From positions 1-6,884 of the forward strand of contig JAHZHS010000114.1 of assembly GCA_019420135.1 (NCBI GenBank): DNA of 6,884 nucleotides. The letters run 5' to 3'. This document shows, in pieces, positions 1 to 6,466 of the stretch; the stretch's first letter is position 1, and the number at the start of each line of letters is the position of its first letter. The position numbers were made by a program, and so were the translations under genes. The stretch comes from Oscillospiraceae bacterium. GTDB taxonomy: Bacteria; Bacillota; Clostridia; Oscillospirales; Ruminococcaceae. The notes beneath the pieces were generated by a model, which saw only the letters and a list, made by a program, of their open reading frames with translations, was not told the origin of the DNA and did no database searches.

Positions 1-308
1 CCAGGGAGCCGGAAGCATACGATTTGCGCGGCCTTCAGATCTGCAGGAGCAACCCAAAATGCTTTCTGTTCGGAGAGGAACTGGCATTGACGCCGTTGGA
101 ATTTTCCATCCTGTGGTATCTGTGTGAACACCGCGGCAATGTGGTTTCCAGCGAGGAATTGTTTGAAGCAGTCTGGGGTGAAAAGTATATGGACAGCAAC
201 AACACCGTCATGTCCCACATCGCCCGCCTGCGGGAAAAGATGCATGAGCCCAGCCGCAAGCCCAAATTCATCAAAACCGTCTGGGGGGTGGGTTACACCA
301 TTGAATAA
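1..308 (+). CDS. vanR: VanR-type response regulator, C-terminal part (5' end outside window)
   Basis: The reading frame is open from the left edge (first full codon at 3) to the TAA at 306-308, so this is the end of a gene that starts upstream. The roughly 100 visible residues are an OmpR/PhoB-family winged-helix DNA-binding domain. They include the LTPLEFSILWYL stretch, the EELFEAVWGE recognition region, NNTVMSHIARLREK and the closing KTVWGVGYTIE wing. This pattern is typical of VanR and its close relatives. The receiver domain with the phospho-acceptor Asp is not in the window. An internal TTG at 24 could be read as a start, but the family needs an N-terminal receiver domain. The gene overlaps vanS by 8 bases, so the pair is co-transcribed. 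By family knowledge, phosphorylated VanR activates the resistance genes. Assignment to VanR rather than another OmpR regulator rests partly on the neighbouring vanS-G-XY-T genes. Confidence 0.9.
   Translation, partial: REPEAYDLRGLQICRSNPKCFLFGEELALTPLEFSILWYLCEHRGNVVSSEELFEAVWGEKYMDSNNTVMSHIARLREKMHEPSRKPKFIKTVWGVGYTIE
283..292 (+). promoter_or_regulatory. Ribosome-binding site deciding the vanS TTG start
   Basis: A G-rich run, GGGGGGTGGG, lies 8 bases before the TTG at 301, inside the end of vanR. It supports this non-ATG start over the ATG at 364, which would begin directly at the first membrane segment and drop the basic cytoplasmic leader. Confidence 0.55.
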
Positions 309-1494
309 AAAAAAACGACCTTGCGGTGCGCGCTGGACACAATACGGACGCAGTGCTTTCTCCATGGTATGGCTGTACCTGCTCTCACTGGCAGGGGCGG
401 CGGCAGCTATTTTTCTGATCTTCCTGCTGGGGCTCAACATTTATCATGCACTGGTCAATATTTACTATTACTCCGACAACGTCGTGCTGGCCCGGGTCAC
501 ACTGCCGCTCTATTACATCATGGTGCGCGTCCGGGACTCGGCCCTGCTGGTAGTGATCGTCCTGTTTGCAAGCGGCTGGTTCTTTGTGACCTACTGGTTT
601 TTCCGCTATCCGCAAAAGCAGCTGAATATGGTGGTGGAAGCGGCGGCTCATCTGTTGGATGACGCTTCCCATCTGCAGCTTCCTCCCGAATTGAGTGTTG
701 CCGAAGCTCAGCTGCGCCTGGCGCGCCAGCAGGCCCTGCGCAATGCCCAGATCGCACGGGAAGCAGAGCAGCGGAAGAACGACCTGATTGTCTATCTGGC
801 CCACGATCTGAAAACACCGCTGACCAGTGTGATCGGTTATCTGACTCTGCTGCGGGATGAACCGCAGATCTCCACCGAGCTGCGTGCCCGGTATACGAAC
901 ATTGCCCTGGAGAAGGCTGAGCGTCTGGAAGATCTGATCAATGAATTTTTCGACATCACCCGGTTCAATCTATCCCACATTGAGTTGGAACCCCGCAAGA
1001 CCGATCTGACCCGTATGGTGGAGCAGGTTGTCAGCGAATTCGGGCCTATGCTGGCCGAAAAGCAGCTGACTTGCCGTACCGAGCTGCCTGCCCGTCTGGA
1101 ATACGCCTGCGATCCTGACAAAATGGCCCGCGTGTTTGACAACCTGCTGAGAAACGCCTGTCATTACAGCTATCCCGGCACCGAAGTGACCATCCGGGCT
1201 GAGACGACTGACACCGAAGTCATGTTGTCTTTCGAAAACCGGGGTCACACCATTCCTCCGGAAAAGCTTGACCGGCTGTTCGAACAGTTCTTCCGTCTGG
1301 ACGAATCCCGTGCCAGCCGCACGGGCGGTGCCGGGTTGGGGCTGGCCATTGCCAAGGAAATCATTGAGCTGCATCATGGCACCATCACCGCCGAAAGCGC
1401 CGACGAGCAGATCCGTTTTGTGGTGCGTCTCCCCTTGAAAAAGGCCTCTCCCACCGTGGAGGGCGGCAAAAAGGCCGCTGCAAGAAAATCGTAA
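301..1494 (+). CDS. vanS: VanS-type membrane sensor histidine kinase
   Basis: This is a 397-residue sensor kinase, the partner of VanR. It starts at a TTG overlapping the vanR stop. An upstream in-frame ATG at 124 lies deep inside vanR and is unlikely. A basic leader (residues 1-21) precedes TM1 (about 22-44), a short external loop (about 45-79) and TM2 (about 80-101). A linker then leads to the dimerisation/phospho-acceptor domain with the H box AHDLKTPLTS, where His168 is the predicted phosphorylation site. The ATPase domain has the N box DNLLRNA (Asn281, Asn285), the F box LFEQFFRLDE and the G2 box GGAGLGLAIAKE (342 onward). The G1 region reads ENRGHTIP rather than DxGxG, as I recall for VanS kinases generally. 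By family knowledge it autophosphorylates in response to glycopeptide or cell-wall signals and activates VanR. The short loop leaves little room for a large ligand-binding domain. The basic C-terminal tail (KKAAARKS) is unremarkable. Confidence 0.92.
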   Translation: MNKKKRPCGARWTQYGRSAFSMVWLYLLSLAGAAAAIFLIFLLGLNIYHALVNIYYYSDNVVLARVTLPLYYIMVRVRDSALLVVIVLFASGWFFVTYWFFRYPQKQLNMVVEAAAHLLDDASHLQLPPELSVAEAQLRLARQQALRNAQIAREAEQRKNDLIVYLAHDLKTPLTSVIGYLTLLRDEPQISTELRARYTNIALEKAERLEDLINEFFDITRFNLSHIELEPRKTDLTRMVEQVVSEFGPMLAEKQLTCRTELPARLEYACDPDKMARVFDNLLRNACHYSYPGTEVTIRAETTDTEVMLSFENRGHTIPPEKLDRLFEQFFRLDESRASRTGGAGLGLAIAKEIIELHHGTITAESADEQIRFVVRLPLKKASPTVEGGKKAAARKS

Positions 1495-1534
1495 GATTTT
1501 ATCCGGAAAAACACAAGCTCTTTATCAAAAAGTA

Positions 1535-1566
1535 TTGAAATCCGAGAAGTCCCGCTCTGCTACCAT
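1535..1566 (+). promoter_or_regulatory. Candidate effector-operon promoter (weak)
   Basis: TTGAAA at 1535-1540 is a good -35 match. TGCTACCAT at 1558-1566 reads as an extended -10 (TG, one base, TACCAT). The spacing is about 20 bases, longer than the ideal 17, which would fit a promoter needing an activator such as VanR but is not proof. A start from here would fall near 1573, inside the 3' arm of the terminator, so the new transcript would lack the 5' arm and escape it. ATC-plus-purine stretches at 1501, 1524 and 1540 could be VanR half-sites but are poorly conserved. I found no better promoter between 1597 and 1664. Confidence 0.25.
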
Positions 1567-1596
1567 AAAAGCAGGCAGCGGGGCTTCTCTTTTTTT
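1544..1596 (+). terminator. Strong intrinsic terminator after vanRS
   Basis: The 13-base arm GAGAAGTCCCGCT (1544-1556) pairs with AGCGGGGCTTCTC (1577-1589), with one G-T wobble. Beyond a 2-base bulge, CTGC (1557-1560) pairs with GCAG (1571-1574), leaving a 10-base loop. Seven T bases follow (1590-1596). This should end transcription from the regulatory genes before vanG and implies a separate start for vanG-XY-T. Confidence 0.85.
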
Positions 1597-1664
1597 GCCT
1601 CCCTGCCGCAAGAGAAAGCGCTGCCCCCTGAATGACAGGCAGCCTTACGTACAAGATTTCGGTT

Positions 1665-1670
1665 GGGAGG
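1665..1670 (+). promoter_or_regulatory. Ribosome-binding site for vanG
   Basis: GGGAGG lies 9 bases before the ATG at 1680. The upstream in-frame ATG at 1632 has no such site, and it would add 16 residues ahead of the conserved ligase N-terminus, so 1680 is the start. Confidence 0.8.
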
Positions 1671-1679
1671 CATTTTGGG

Positions 1680-2729
1680 ATGAATCGGAAAAAGATCCTT
1701 GTTTTGTTTGGCGGTTGTTCCAGTGAGCACGACGTATCGCTGGTATCGGCATCGGAAGTCATCACTCACCTGGATCCCTCACGCTTTGAGGCAATGCCCC
1801 TGGGTATTACCCGAGATGGACGCTGGCTGCGCTACACCGGCCCGGTGCAGGCAATTTCCTCGGGAAAATGGTGCAGCATCGAGAACTGTTGTATCCCCTG
1901 CGCCGTTATTGCCGACCGGGGGTCTCACCTGTTGGTCCTGCGCCCCACCCCCGCAGTCACCGAGTCCTACGACGCTGTTTTTCCGGTCCTGCACGGCAGA
2001 AACGGCGAGGACGGCACCGTTCAGGGCTTGTTTGAACTGGCAGGCGCACCGCTGGTTGGCTGCGGCACATTGTCCAGCGCGCTCTGCATGGACAAGAATC
2101 GGGCCCACCGGCTGGCAGCCATGGCCGGGATAGACGTACCCAAGAGCTTTGCTTTTGGCCCCGAAGCCGACACAAAGGAAATCGAGCGGTGTGCCGGGTT
2201 GTTGGGTTGGCCGCTGTTTGTGAAACCGGTGAGAGCAGGTTCTTCCTTCGGTATCAGCAGAGCGACCGCTCCCGGGGAATTGTCCGCCGCGGTCAAGCAG
2301 GCCTTTTTGTATGACAACGAAATCCTTCTGGAGGAAGCCATCGACGGCTTTGAAGTGGGATGTGCGGTGCTTGGCAACGCAACAGTCCTGATCGGTGCGG
2401 TGGACGAAGTGGAACTGGCACAGGGATTTTTTGATTATACCGAAAAATACACCCTAAAAACCTCCGTCATTCACTGCCCGGCACGGATTCCGGCGGAAAC
2501 CGCCGGGCGTATCCGGGATGCCGCGTGTAAAATTTACCGGGCTCTCGGCTGTCGGGATTTTGCCCGCGTGGATTTGTTCCTGACGCCGGAAGGCCGTATC
2601 GTCTTCAATGAGGTCAACACCATCCCTGGCTTTACCTCTCACAGCCGCTACCCTACCATGATGAAGGCCATTGGTATCGGTTTTACCGAGTTGCTCACCC
2701 GCATGATTGAGCTGGAGGTGGCACAATGA
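1680..2729 (+). CDS. vanG: D-alanine--D-serine ligase, VanG type
   Basis: This 349-residue cytoplasmic ATP-grasp ligase is predicted to join D-Ala and D-Ser into the dipeptide that MurF adds to peptidoglycan precursors. The length matches the VanG family. The N-terminal Ddl domain opens with KKILVLFGG and SSEHDVSL (Glu16 contacts the first substrate in this family). MDKN at 137-140 opens the ATP-grasp region. KPVRAGSSFGIS is the ATP-binding segment. The omega loop reads DYTEKYTLKT, with E255-K256-Y257-T258. This resembles D-Ala-D-Ala and D-Ala-D-Ser ligases, whereas VanA/VanB-type D-Ala-D-Lac ligases carry a different loop with a key His. The C-terminal RVDLFL and FNEVNTIPGF segments contain the Mg-binding residues (Asn310, Glu311, Asn313 region). 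It is the first gene of the effector operon and overlaps vanXY by 4 bases. A plain Ddl is possible from sequence alone, but the vanXY-vanT neighbours make D-Ser the likely second substrate. Confidence 0.92.
   Translation: MNRKKILVLFGGCSSEHDVSLVSASEVITHLDPSRFEAMPLGITRDGRWLRYTGPVQAISSGKWCSIENCCIPCAVIADRGSHLLVLRPTPAVTESYDAVFPVLHGRNGEDGTVQGLFELAGAPLVGCGTLSSALCMDKNRAHRLAAMAGIDVPKSFAFGPEADTKEIERCAGLLGWPLFVKPVRAGSSFGISRATAPGELSAAVKQAFLYDNEILLEEAIDGFEVGCAVLGNATVLIGAVDEVELAQGFFDYTEKYTLKTSVIHCPARIPAETAGRIRDAACKIYRALGCRDFARVDLFLTPEGRIVFNEVNTIPGFTSHSRYPTMMKAIGIGFTELLTRMIELEVAQ
2714..2718 (+). promoter_or_regulatory. Ribosome-binding site for vanXY
   Basis: GGAGG lies 7 bases before the ATG at 2726, within the last codons of vanG. 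With the ATGA overlap it implies coupled translation of the two genes. Confidence 0.75.
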
Positions 2730-3460
2730 AATATCGCAGCATTGCCCAGGCCCCGGGTTCCCTGATTCTCGTCAATCGCACCCATCCTTTGCAGGATTTT
2801 GCCTGTCCCGAACTGGCGGCGCTGGATCCTGCGTACCCCCACATCCTCATGGAACGCCGTGCAGCCTTGCTCCTTGCCGCCTGCATCCGGGATGCCGGTG
2901 CTCTGGGGCAGATCATTCCCGTGTCGGGCTGGCGAAGCCACAAAGAGCAACAGAGGATCTGGGACGACACGATGGACCAGGAAGGGGAAGCCTTCACCCG
3001 ACAGTATGTGGCCTTTCCCGGATGCAGTGAACATGAGACAGGCCTTGCCATGGATCTGGCCAAAGCCGCTCCGGAGGTAGACTTCATCCGTCCGGAGTTG
3101 CCTTACGATGGCGTGTGCGGCGTTTTTCGCCGCCTGGCACCCCGTTACGGCTTTGTAGAGAGATACCGGGCCGACAAACAGTCTATCACCGGAATCGCAG
3201 CTGAGCCCTGGCATTTTCGCTATGTGGGGGTTCCTCATTCCCTGCTGATGGAAAGCCGTCAACTCTGTTTAGAGGAATACATCGATCTTCTCCGCCAGCA
3301 GGAAATGACCTGTACGCTGGAGAACGGCAGCCGCATTCGTGTCCGCCGCCTTGACATCCGGGATCTACCGGTTTGGGCCCCGTCTTCCGACGGAACATTT
3401 CAGCTTTCTCCGGATCATGCCGGCGGAATCATTGTGACGCATTGGGAGCAGGCGCTATGA
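2726..3460 (+). CDS. vanXY: VanXY bifunctional D,D-dipeptidase/D,D-carboxypeptidase
   Basis: This 244-residue zinc peptidase of the VanY/VanX (M15) family is predicted to hydrolyse D-Ala-D-Ala dipeptide and to trim D-Ala from pentapeptide precursors, removing vancomycin targets. The substrate-binding region reads VSGWRSHKEQ with Arg70. The zinc motif SEHETGLAMD supplies His103 and Asp110. EPWHFRYVG supplies the catalytic Glu160 and the third ligand His163. No signal peptide or membrane segment is seen, so it should be cytoplasmic like VanXY, unlike membrane-anchored VanY. A C-terminal extension (about 190-244) follows the peptidase core. It ends in a GGIIVTHW segment and makes the protein longer than VanXY of the VanC type (about 190 residues), closer in size to VanXY of VanG. 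It starts in the ATGA overlap with vanG and ends in another with vanT. Both activities are inferred from family membership; a single activity cannot be excluded from sequence. Confidence 0.92.
   Translation: MKYRSIAQAPGSLILVNRTHPLQDFACPELAALDPAYPHILMERRAALLLAACIRDAGALGQIIPVSGWRSHKEQQRIWDDTMDQEGEAFTRQYVAFPGCSEHETGLAMDLAKAAPEVDFIRPELPYDGVCGVFRRLAPRYGFVERYRADKQSITGIAAEPWHFRYVGVPHSLLMESRQLCLEEYIDLLRQQEMTCTLENGSRIRVRRLDIRDLPVWAPSSDGTFQLSPDHAGGIIVTHWEQAL
3444..3448 (+). promoter_or_regulatory. Ribosome-binding site for vanT
   Basis: GGGAG lies 8 bases before the ATG at 3457, inside the end of vanXY. It selects this ATG over start-like codons further upstream (frame open from 3373), which would put a non-membrane leader before the first membrane helix. 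Confidence 0.65.
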
Positions 3461-5571
3461 GGCGGCGGGCGCTGCCGGCACTGGACTGGTTCCGGCTTGT
3501 TGCTGCCATCCTCGTGGTGGCAATTCACACTTCCCCGCTCTGCTGTCTTTCCGCCGAAGCCGATTTCTGGCTCAGCCGGGTCGCTGCTCGAACCGCAGTC
3601 CCCTTCTTTCTGATGGTCAGCGGATACTTTCTGGCCCTGCATCACTGGGATCATATCCGAAACTTTTTGGGCCGTACCTTGCTTTTCTATGGCGCTGCCG
3701 TCCTGCTGTATCTGCCCATGAACCTGTATGCCGGCGGCTTCTCTGCCGTCGAATGGCTGCGGGCAGTGTGCTGGGAGGGAACGCTGTATCATTTATGGTA
3801 CTTTCCCGCCCTGTTCTGGGGTACGATTTTTACATGGCTGTTGCTCCGCCTGGGCAATCACCGTGCCCTGGCCATTGCAGCGATTCTCTATCTGATCGGA
3901 TTGGGCGGTGACAGTTATTATGGCCTGTCCGTACAACTTCCCGCATGGAAGCAGGGATACGATCTCCTCTTTTCCCTGACCGAATACACCCGTAACGGCA
4001 TCTTTTTCGTTCCTTTGTTTCTGCTGCTCGGTGCCCAGGGTATCCGTCTCCGGCCAAAGCCCGCTCTGACCGGATTTTGTCTGTCTATGACGTGCATGAG
4101 CATAGAGGCATTTTTCCTGCGCGGCATTCATGCACAGCGCCACGACAGCATGTATCTGCTTTTGCCGGTCTGCATGGTCTTTCTCTTTGCACTGCTTCTG
4201 AACGGCAACCGGGGCCGTTCCCGCACGGCGCGGGACCTTTCTCTGCTGGTCTACCTTCTCCATCCAGGATGCATCGTTGCCGTCCGCCTGCTGGCCCGTT
4301 TGACCCACAGCTGGGGGATGCTGGTGGAGAACAGTCTGCTGCATTTTGCGGCAGTCCTTATCCTCAGCCTGTTGGCTGCCTTCCTCTTATGCCGCGTCCG
4401 GCCTCTGCCCGTGAACCCCAAAGCCCGTGCCTGGAGAGAAGTGGATCTCAGTGCCCTCCGCCATAATGCTCATGTTCTGATGCAAACCGCCGGGCCAGGC
4501 TGCGAACTGATGGCTGTGGTCAAGGCTGATGCCTACGGGCACGGCGCTCAGGTGATTGCGCGGGCTCTTGCCAGGACAGGAATCCACGCCTTTGCCGTTG
4601 CCTGCCTGCAGGAAGGCATCGCCCTGCGCCGGGCCGGGATCCGGGGGCATATCCTGATCCTGGGATGGACACCTCCGGATCAGGCTCCGCTGCTGGCCCG
4701 CTGGCGTCTAACCCAGACCGTTGCCGATGCTTCCCATGGAACCGCACTTTCCCGCACCGGGTACAACGTGCATGTGCATCTGGCAGTGGATACCGGAATG
4801 CATCGTCTGGGCATTTCCAGTGACGATGTGGAGGCTCTTGCGGCACTTTACCAACTGCCCGGAATCCGGGTGGACGGTATTTTCTCCCACCTATGCGTTT
4901 CCGACAGTGTGGCAGGCAGGGATATTTCCTACACTGACCGGCAAGTATCCGCCTTTCGCACAGTGGTGGAGCGGCTGAAAGCCCAGGGGATAGCCCCGGG
5001 CAAGATCCATCTGCTGGCAAGCTATGGGATGCTGAACCGCTCCGAGAAAGGCTTTGATTATGCTCGGGCAGGCATTATCCTCTACGGTGTTTACAGCGAT
5101 AACAATCCGGTCTGTTTCCGGCCGGATCTGCAGCCGGTATTGACCCTGCGCGCCCGTGTTGCCGCCGTCCGGGAACTGGCTTCCGGGGAAAGCGCCGGGT
5201 ATGGGCTGGCCTTCACCGCGATTCGCCCTACCAGAATCGCTGTTGTCACCATCGGATATGCGGATGGACTGCCCCGTGATCTGGCTTATCACGGCGGACA
5301 GGTTCTCATCCATGGCAACTTCTGTCCCATGGTAGGCCGCCTGTGCATGGATCAGCTTTTGATTGATGTGACAGAGGCCGGAATCGTGCAGTCGGGTGAC
5401 ACTGTAACGCTCATTGGGCGTGACGGAAAGGAGAGGATTTCTGCCGAGACGGTGGCAGAACAGTGCGGCACCATCACCAACGAATTGCTGTCCCGACTGG
5501 GGCATCGTCTGCCGGTTGTTGCCGTGGATCCGGACGGACGACTTTTGAAAAAAATAAAACAGCTTCGATGA
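3457..5571 (+). CDS. vanT: VanT membrane-bound serine racemase
   Basis: This 704-residue two-domain protein is close to the roughly 710 residues known for VanG-type VanT. The N-terminal half (about 1-320) is a polytopic membrane domain of the acyltransferase-3 type, about ten helices. It opens with LDWFRLVAAILVV and the conserved AIHTSP (His24), and is thought in this family to aid L-Ser uptake. The C-terminal half (about 324-704) is a PLP-dependent alanine-racemase fold. VVKADAYGHG carries the PLP lysine Lys356. YARAGIILYG carries Arg537, which contacts the PLP ring. AGYGLAF supplies the second catalytic base Tyr582, and CMDQ lies at 630-633. In TITNELLSRL, Asn675 replaces the Tyr of alanine racemases (TIPYE). 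This swap is known from VanT enzymes and is linked to serine use. It supplies D-Ser to VanG. It is the last gene of the operon, overlapping vanXY by 4 bases, and is followed by a terminator. The reading frame is intact. Confidence 0.93.
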   Translation: MRRRALPALDWFRLVAAILVVAIHTSPLCCLSAEADFWLSRVAARTAVPFFLMVSGYFLALHHWDHIRNFLGRTLLFYGAAVLLYLPMNLYAGGFSAVEWLRAVCWEGTLYHLWYFPALFWGTIFTWLLLRLGNHRALAIAAILYLIGLGGDSYYGLSVQLPAWKQGYDLLFSLTEYTRNGIFFVPLFLLLGAQGIRLRPKPALTGFCLSMTCMSIEAFFLRGIHAQRHDSMYLLLPVCMVFLFALLLNGNRGRSRTARDLSLLVYLLHPGCIVAVRLLARLTHSWGMLVENSLLHFAAVLILSLLAAFLLCRVRPLPVNPKARAWREVDLSALRHNAHVLMQTAGPGCELMAVVKADAYGHGAQVIARALARTGIHAFAVACLQEGIALRRAGIRGHILILGWTPPDQAPLLARWRLTQTVADASHGTALSRTGYNVHVHLAVDTGMHRLGISSDDVEALAALYQLPGIRVDGIFSHLCVSDSVAGRDISYTDRQVSAFRTVVERLKAQGIAPGKIHLLASYGMLNRSEKGFDYARAGIILYGVYSDNNPVCFRPDLQPVLTLRARVAAVRELASGESAGYGLAFTAIRPTRIAVVTIGYADGLPRDLAYHGGQVLIHGNFCPMVGRLCMDQLLIDVTEAGIVQSGDTVTLIGRDGKERISAETVAEQCGTITNELLSRLGHRLPVVAVDPDGRLLKKIKQLR

Positions 5572-5578
5572 GCACAAG

Positions 5579-5628
5579 AAAACAGGCCGCCTTCCTGTGG
5601 TAATCTCACAGTGGGCAGCCTGTTTTTT
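5579..5628. terminator. Bidirectional terminator between vanT and cbiO
   Basis: AAAACAGGC (5579-5587) pairs with GCCTGTTTT (5618-5626). An inner stem CTGTG (5595-5599) pairs with CACAG (5607-5611), and a few further pairs lie between them. T runs follow on the + strand (5623-5628) and on the minus strand (opposite 5582-5579), so it can stop both converging transcripts. The cbiO stop codon sits in the T run. Confidence 0.8.
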
Positions 5629-6448
5629 ATTGGCAAAGAAAGAACCGTTTCCCCGCGCGCAGTTCCGCAATGCTGCGGGGAGGTGCAATCCCCAGAATCT
5701 CCCCTACCTGGTACAAAACCGGCTTTTCCAAACCGCACGCCTGAAGCAGCGCATCGTTGGAAAAGGTCTCTTCCGGTGTGCCGTCTGACACAAGCTGGCC
5801 TTTTTGGAGAACAAGGATTCTGTCGGCCCAACGCCAGGCAAAATCCAGGTCGTGGGTCGCTACAAGCAGCGCCATACCGGCGTCATGCAGCATTTCCAGC
5901 CGCCGTTCCAGATCTCTGCGCCCCTGTGGGTCAAGACTGGAAGACGGTTCATCCAGCAGCATAAGACGGGGATGCATGGCCAGCACATCGGCAATGGTCA
6001 CACGCTTTTTTTCTCCACCGGACAGATATTGCGGTGCCCTCTCGGCATAACCCTCCAGGTTCATTCCTTTCAGGGCAGTCTCTACCGCCGCCTGAATCTT
6101 TTCCGGCGCAAATCCCATATTTACCGGACCGAAGGCCACCTCCTCCCACACTGTCCCGGCAAGAATCTGAACATCAGGATCCTGAAATACCAGCCCCACG
6201 CCCTGCCGCAGCGCATACAAATCTTGCTCCTTCTTCAATTCCCTGCCACAGAAGGAAAGCATTCCCTTTTCCGGCCGGATCACCCCGTTGGCCAAAAGGA
6301 AAAGGGTGGATTTCCCTGCCCCGTTTCCGCCCAGCACGGCAATTTTTTCTTTCTGGCCGATGGTCAGGGAAAAATCACAGAGGGCATATGTCTTTTCTCC
6401 TGGGTATCGGTAGGATACCTGTTCCATACGCAGAATTTCTTCCTGCAT
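5627..6448 (-). CDS. cbiO: Cobalt ECF transporter ATP-binding protein CbiO
   Basis: This 273-residue ABC ATPase powers uptake through an energy-coupling-factor transporter. The N-terminus MEQVSYRYPG is typical of CbiO/EcfA. Walker A is GGNGAGKST (40-48). The Q loop is VFQDPD (Gln89), the signature YLSGGEKKR (141-149), and Walker B LMLLDEP with catalytic Glu167. The H-loop His199 lies in VATHDLD. The SGGEKKRVTIA form and the adjacent CbiQ support cobalt-type CbiO over a general EcfA. A nickel transporter or a multi-substrate ECF module remains possible, since the substrate-binding CbiM/CbiN genes are outside the window. The start at 6448 is backed by a strong ribosome-binding site. A second ATG at residue 8 is less well placed. 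It lies 18 bases after cbiQ and is probably co-transcribed with it. It converges on vanT and has no evident link to resistance. Confidence 0.9.
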   Translation of the reverse strand: MQEEILRMEQVSYRYPGEKTYALCDFSLTIGQKEKIAVLGGNGAGKSTLFLLANGVIRPEKGMLSFCGRELKKEQDLYALRQGVGLVFQDPDVQILAGTVWEEVAFGPVNMGFAPEKIQAAVETALKGMNLEGYAERAPQYLSGGEKKRVTIADVLAMHPRLMLLDEPSSSLDPQGRRDLERRLEMLHDAGMALLVATHDLDFAWRWADRILVLQKGQLVSDGTPEETFSNDALLQACGLEKPVLYQVGEILGIAPPRSIAELRAGKRFFLCQ

Positions 6449-6456
6449 CCTTCTCT

Positions 6457-6463
6457 CCTCCTT
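6457..6463 (-). promoter_or_regulatory. Ribosome-binding site for cbiO
   Basis: AAGGAGG on the minus strand lies 8 bases before the cbiO ATG (6448-6446), within the 18-base gap after cbiQ. It decides the start at 6448. Confidence 0.8.
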
Positions 6464-6466
6464 GGG

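Noticed and set aside
124..300. Extended N-terminus of vanS from the ATG at 124
   Set aside because: It overlaps the conserved VanR DNA-binding domain in another frame and gives a non-family sequence; the TTG at 301 has a ribosome-binding site and fits VanS.
1236..1263. Degenerate ATPase G1 box (ENRGHTIP) in VanS as a sign of an inactive kinase
   Set aside because: VanS-family kinases commonly lack the classic DxGxG here, and the H, N, F and G2 boxes are intact.
1574..1607. Alternative hairpin between GGCAGCGGG (1575-1583) and CCCTGCC (1601-1607) as an antiterminator or riboswitch
   Set aside because: Needs a bulge and forms only after the terminator T run has been transcribed; no ligand-binding domain or other conserved structure is visible.
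1632..1679. Upstream ATG adding 16 residues to VanG
   Set aside because: No ribosome-binding site before it; the GGGAGG at 1665-1670 serves the ATG at 1680, which also gives the usual VanG length and N-terminus.
1535..1726. Small 63-codon + strand ORF between vanS and vanG, possible leader peptide
   Set aside because: TTG start without a ribosome-binding site, runs through the terminator and into vanG, and has no recognisable protein features.
2648..3262. Long minus-strand ORFs under vanG and vanXY
   Set aside because: Antisense shadows of intact, motif-complete + strand genes; no family features.
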